Shown here piece by piece: positions 22,092-24,733 of a stretch of DNA of 24,733 bases; position 1 is the stretch's first letter, and each line of letters starts with the position of its first letter. The notes beneath the pieces were generated by a model. That model searched no databases. It was not told where the DNA came from and saw only the letters and a program-made list of their open reading frames with translations. The stretch is from JBCAWW01 sp039024315 (GTDB lineage: Bacteria; Bacteroidota; Bacteroidia; J057). The translations under genes were made by a program, and so were the position numbers. The stretch is from NCBI GenBank assembly GCA_039024315.1, contig JBCCQN010000123.1, positions 1 to 24,733 on the forward strand, written 5' to 3'.

Positions 22092-23724
22092 GGTTTTCAA
22101 ATATTTCTACCGCCTCGTCAATGCGGTCTAGATAGGCCAAAGTCTCTACGTACCAAAAGGCACATATCAGGAAGGTCGTTTCAGGCTCTCCAAAATCGTC
22201 AGCATGTTTGTAGCGATAAAAGAGACCTTCTTTGGTTTTAAGCTCTTTTTCTAGCTCCTGTACGTGAATTTGAGCCTTTTCACTAGTAGGATCGAGGTAG
22301 CTCATGGTGATCAATTGGAGGAGGCTCGCATCTAAATTTTTGGAGCCGAGGGCTTGGGTATAAACACCACGCTCTTTGTCAAAGCAGGCTTCCAATTGCT
22401 CCACGCTCTCGTCCACTAAGCGACTGGCCAATTCGATCATTTCTGGCTCATCAAAATACTCTCCGATCTTCAAAGCCGCTTGGCTACCCGCCCAATGAAA
22501 AAGGAAGGTATAGGAGTGTAACTGAGCCTTATTGCGGAACTCCCACAGGCCAGCATCTGGCTGGGTCATGGTCTGTTCGATCTTTTTCAAAATACGCATG
22601 ACCAAGGGGAGCATATGCCGCTTGTCTTCCTGACGCAAGCGAGCATCCACAAATAGCGGTAAGAGCGTGGTCAAAACCTGTCCATAGACATCATTTTGGA
22701 TGTGCTCGTAGGCCTGATTGCCACGGCGGACGGGAGCATTGTTGCCTTGATAACCACTCAAAGGGAGGATTTCCTCAATCAAATCCGCATCCCCTGTAAT
22801 GGAGTAAAGTGGCTGAAAGCGATCATCATCATCGAGGTTGAGGGCGATATTTTCCACGTAATGAGCGTACTGTTCTAATTCGCCAAAGTGCCCGAGATTA
22901 GTAAGGGCCTTAAGCGTATAGTGAGTATCTCGCATCCAGCAGTAACGATAATCCCAGTTACGGCCGCTACCCGGAGCCTCCGGCAAACTGGTAGTAGTCG
23001 CCGCAATGATGGCTCCAGTATCTTGGTACTGGTGCAGTTTGAGCGCCAAAGCAGAACGAATCACCGCCTCTTGATGAAATTGTCCGATGGAGGTTCTTCT
23101 TACCCAGCGCTCCCAATATTTGCGTGTTTTGGTGTAAAAAGAATCAAGGGTGATTTCTAGCTCTGCCTCGAGCGGTATGCCCCAAGTCAAGGCGAGGTGC
23201 CGTGGCCCCGTAAGCGTGAAATATTTTTCCTCTGCGATATAATTGAGCGGAATATTGGCTGTAAGTCTCACTTGGCGCTCAAGCCCCATATAACGAATGT
23301 GGCTACTGCCAAAAAGGAGTTCTGGTTCAAGCTCTCCATACTCACCGCGTGGCCTACAGACGACCTTGATACGAGGTGTTCCCTCCAAGGGAATAATTCT
23401 TCTTGCCAGTAACAAAGGCTTGTAGTAACGATCATAGTTAAGAAAGCGAGGCGCAAAATCCACTACCTTATAGCTACCATCCTCACAATGAAACTCCGTA
23501 ACGAGAATATTGGTGTTGGGTAGATAATATTGCTCACTCGTATAATTTGGATCCGCAGGGGTAATGCTATATTCACCGCCTTTTTCTTTATCCAAAAGAC
23601 TACCAAACAAAAAGCTGCTGTCAAATTTGGGCCAGCAGAGCCAGCTGACGTTGGCGTCGGTGTCAACGAGGGCAAGGTAAGCACAATTGCCGATAAGGCC
23701 GTGATTGTAGGTATGTCTTGACAT
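21934..23724 (-). CDS. Glycoside hydrolase family 15 (glucoamylase/trehalase-like)
   Basis: This 596-residue protein has the layout of bacterial GH15 enzymes, which release glucose from alpha-glucans or cleave trehalose. The N-terminal beta-sandwich domain opens with GLIGNCAYLALV and VSWLCWPKFDS. The (alpha/alpha)6 catalytic domain has RNWDYRYCWMRD (255-266) binding glucose, WEFR with likely general acid Glu395, and EPETTFLICAFWYVE with likely base Glu515. Length is normal. There is no signal peptide with the ATG at 23724, so it is probably cytoplasmic; an upstream TTG at 23778 would add 18 residues unlike the family. It ends tail-to-tail, overlapping the chimeric frame by 158 bp. A neighbouring GT4 fragment hints at a former glycan/trehalose locus. 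Confidence 0.93.
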   Translation of the reverse strand: MSRHTYNHGLIGNCAYLALVDTDANVSWLCWPKFDSSFLFGSLLDKEKGGEYSITPADPNYTSEQYYLPNTNILVTEFHCEDGSYKVVDFAPRFLNYDRYYKPLLLARRIIPLEGTPRIKVVCRPRGEYGELEPELLFGSSHIRYMGLERQVRLTANIPLNYIAEEKYFTLTGPRHLALTWGIPLEAELEITLDSFYTKTRKYWERWVRRTSIGQFHQEAVIRSALALKLHQYQDTGAIIAATTTSLPEAPGSGRNWDYRYCWMRDTHYTLKALTNLGHFGELEQYAHYVENIALNLDDDDRFQPLYSITGDADLIEEILPLSGYQGNNAPVRRGNQAYEHIQNDVYGQVLTTLLPLFVDARLRQEDKRHMLPLVMRILKKIEQTMTQPDAGLWEFRNKAQLHSYTFLFHWAGSQAALKIGEYFDEPEMIELASRLVDESVEQLEACFDKERGVYTQALGSKNLDASLLQLITMSYLDPTSEKAQIHVQELEKELKTKEGLFYRYKHADDFGEPETTFLICAFWYVETLAYLDRIDEAVEIFENLMKYSNHLGLLSEDVDARNGSQWGNFPQAYSHVGLVNAAFAISRKLDTQPFL

Positions 23725-23796
23725 ATATAATTTTAGGTTGAGAGCAACGAAGATAGTAGTCCCAAGCCCCAATGACAAGCCGATAAAGCAGGGAGC

Positions 23797-24152
23797 TTAA
23801 CGCTTTAGTTCGGTGATTTTTGCTTTGACGTATTCGGAGACCATATTGGTCTGGTTGAGTACCTGATCCTTCGGAAATTTGAGGATACTAAATCCATTCT
23901 TTTTGAGAATTGTATCCCTTTGCGAATCAACAGTTTTTTGTCCTGCCTCTTGATGATAGCCACCATCAATTTCAATGATAAGTTTGACCTCTGGACAGTA
24001 AAAATCAACTATGTAATCTCCTATTGAGATTTGGTGCCTGCTTGGCTTTTTCTGAGGCTTTGTCAGAGGAGGAGCTCTGCGGAAGTGGAATGGTTTCTTA
24101 GCTCCTGTCTGATAGGCTTAAGGCTGGGTTTGTTGATAGGGAGCTTGGGCAT
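23797..24152 (-). pseudogene. DUF559 (Vsr-like endonuclease fold) gene, broken by stop and frameshift
   Basis: The C-terminal part reads well on the minus strand from about 24040 to the stop at 23797: SIGDYIVDFYCPEVKLIIEIDGG, with the IDGGYHQ turn and later KKNGFSILKFP, typical of DUF559 proteins related to Vsr/restriction-type nucleases. Upstream, in a different frame, an ATG at 24152 begins a matching N-terminus that contains ELRNHSTSAELLL, but TGA (24063-24065) stands where the family has Trp (LLW). It then continues QSLRKSQAGTK before the frame changes near 24035-24045. So one stop and one frameshift break the gene. The short repeated GGCACCAAAT-like context at the break suggests a slippage deletion. 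Function, if any, is lost. Confidence 0.7.
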
Positions 24153-24171
24153 TTTGGAGTTGATTTTTAAC

Positions 24172-24315
24172 AACCTCTGGCCCCTCCTCGAAAAGGCAGG
24201 GAAATATTGGGGTTTTGTTTTCTCTTATCCACAGGGAGAATAAATACGAGGATTCAAATTTTTAATTAAAGCTATTCAGTTTCTCCTCCTTTTTTAAGAG
24301 GGGCTAGGGGGGGTT
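24172..24315. repeat. Diverged inverted pair of a dispersed CCCCTCCT...GGAGG-type element
   Basis: Copy A (24172-24205, plus strand) contains AACCTCTGGCCCCTCCTCG followed by AAAAGGCAGGG. Copy B (24280-24315) reads on the minus strand as AACCCCCCCTAGCCCCTCTT then AAAAAAGGAGGAG. They are similar but diverged, in opposite orientation, with internal CCTC/GAGG pairing. Copy B also follows the stop of dxr and may act as its terminator. No gene lies between 24153 and 24319. Confidence 0.5.
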
Positions 24316-24319
24316 CCGA

Positions 24320-24733
24320 TCACACCCTCTGTCTCACAAACTCCCTCGCCGCACGATCGGACTCATACAAATCCTCCAAACTAGGGTGTGCGGTAAAATC
24401 AACAGACTCCATTGTTTCTTGATTGATATCCCCTATCTGCGGAAAGCTGATTTTCCCATCTCTAAACAGCTTATTGGTGATTTCATTGGCAGCATTCAGG
24501 ACACAGGCTGCATTACCTTGCTTATGCATAGCCTCATAGGCGAGGGCCAAATTTTTGAAAACCCCCGTATCAACAGACTCAAAAGTCAAGTTGGGATAAG
24601 CGGGAAAACCAAAGCGTGGAAAATCATTTTGAATCCGCTGTGGATAGGCCATAGCGTATTGAATAGGCAACTTCATATCTGGCAGACCCATCTGAGCCTT
24701 CATGCTACCATCTTGAAACTGCACGATAGAATG
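24320..24733 (-). CDS. dxr: 1-deoxy-D-xylulose 5-phosphate reductoisomerase, C-terminal part (partial)
   Basis: The frame is open to the right edge, so the N-terminus (NADPH-binding domain) is outside the window. The visible 137 residues start HSIVQFQDGS and continue with MKAQMGLPDMKLPIQYA and FESVDTGVFKNLALAYEAMHKQG, then VLNAANEITNKLF and a helical tail. These are the linker and C-terminal helical domain of Dxr (IspC), which converts 1-deoxyxylulose 5-phosphate to methylerythritol 4-phosphate in the MEP isoprenoid pathway. The NAANE segment and the VQFxDGS motif are family landmarks. Downstream lies a repeat that may end transcription. Confidence 0.95.
   Translation of the reverse strand, partial: HSIVQFQDGSMKAQMGLPDMKLPIQYAMAYPQRIQNDFPRFGFPAYPNLTFESVDTGVFKNLALAYEAMHKQGNAACVLNAANEITNKLFRDGKISFPQIGDINQETMESVDFTAHPSLEDLYESDRAAREFVRQRV

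Noticed and set aside
23805..24008. A 67-codon minus-strand frame starting MIFTVQRS
   Set aside because: It is an out-of-frame shadow of the DUF559 pseudogene, whose true frame gives the recognisable motif.

Overview
This 24.7 kb window looks like chromosomal DNA of a Bacteroidota bacterium, probably a Saprospiria/Lewinella-like lineage (the class is an inference). The evidence is a type IX secretion C-terminal sorting domain at the left edge, a promoter of the Bacteroidota type (TTTG, 21 nt, TAtaTTTG) before the trp operon, a BlaI/BlaR1-like pair whose membrane protein ends in carboxypeptidase-regulatory and plug-like domains, many lipoproteins, an FG-GAP/cytochrome c lipoprotein, and few obvious Shine-Dalgarno sequences. 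No rRNA, tRNA, CRISPR array or intact insertion sequence was seen.

Layout. 1-528: 3' end of a secreted T9SS cargo protein, closed by a hairpin terminator. 598-3681: three minus-strand genes (atypical SDR, S41-like peptidase with TPR tail, AraC-family regulator). 3762-7548: plus-strand sulfatase lipoprotein, nucleotidyltransferase, M74-like endopeptidase and PD40 propeller lipoprotein, several overlapping or closely spaced. 7776-16151: the tryptophan operon trpE-trpGD-trpC-trpF-trpB-trpA, followed in the same direction by a DAHP synthase and a Nudix hydrolase. 16171-18861: divergent FG-GAP/cytochrome lipoprotein and class III CoA-transferase. 19056-20802: M56 BlaR1-like protein and BlaI repressor. 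20967-22091: a chimeric reading frame (sulfotransferase-type lipoprotein N-terminus joined to half a GT4 glycosyltransferase), overlapping tail-to-tail with a GH15 glucoamylase/trehalase-like gene (21934-23724). The right end holds a broken DUF559 gene and the 3' part of dxr.

The most interesting element is the trp leader (about 7776-7960). A consensus-type promoter precedes a 22-codon leader ORF with three consecutive Trp codons. A 1:2 hairpin, a 2:3 antiterminator and a perfect 3:4 hairpin with a U-tract can all be drawn, arranged as in the enterobacterial trp attenuator. This predicts ribosome-mediated attenuation of the whole pathway, possibly including the downstream DAHP synthase that feeds chorismate synthesis. 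Other notable items are the trpG-trpD fusion, a dispersed repeat (AAGCGTTCYGCGNAGCAG) in several intergenic gaps, an 8-bp tandem repeat over the trpC stop codon, a perfect palindrome with 20-bp phased CAGTT motifs before blaI, and the chimeric lipoprotein/GT4 frame.
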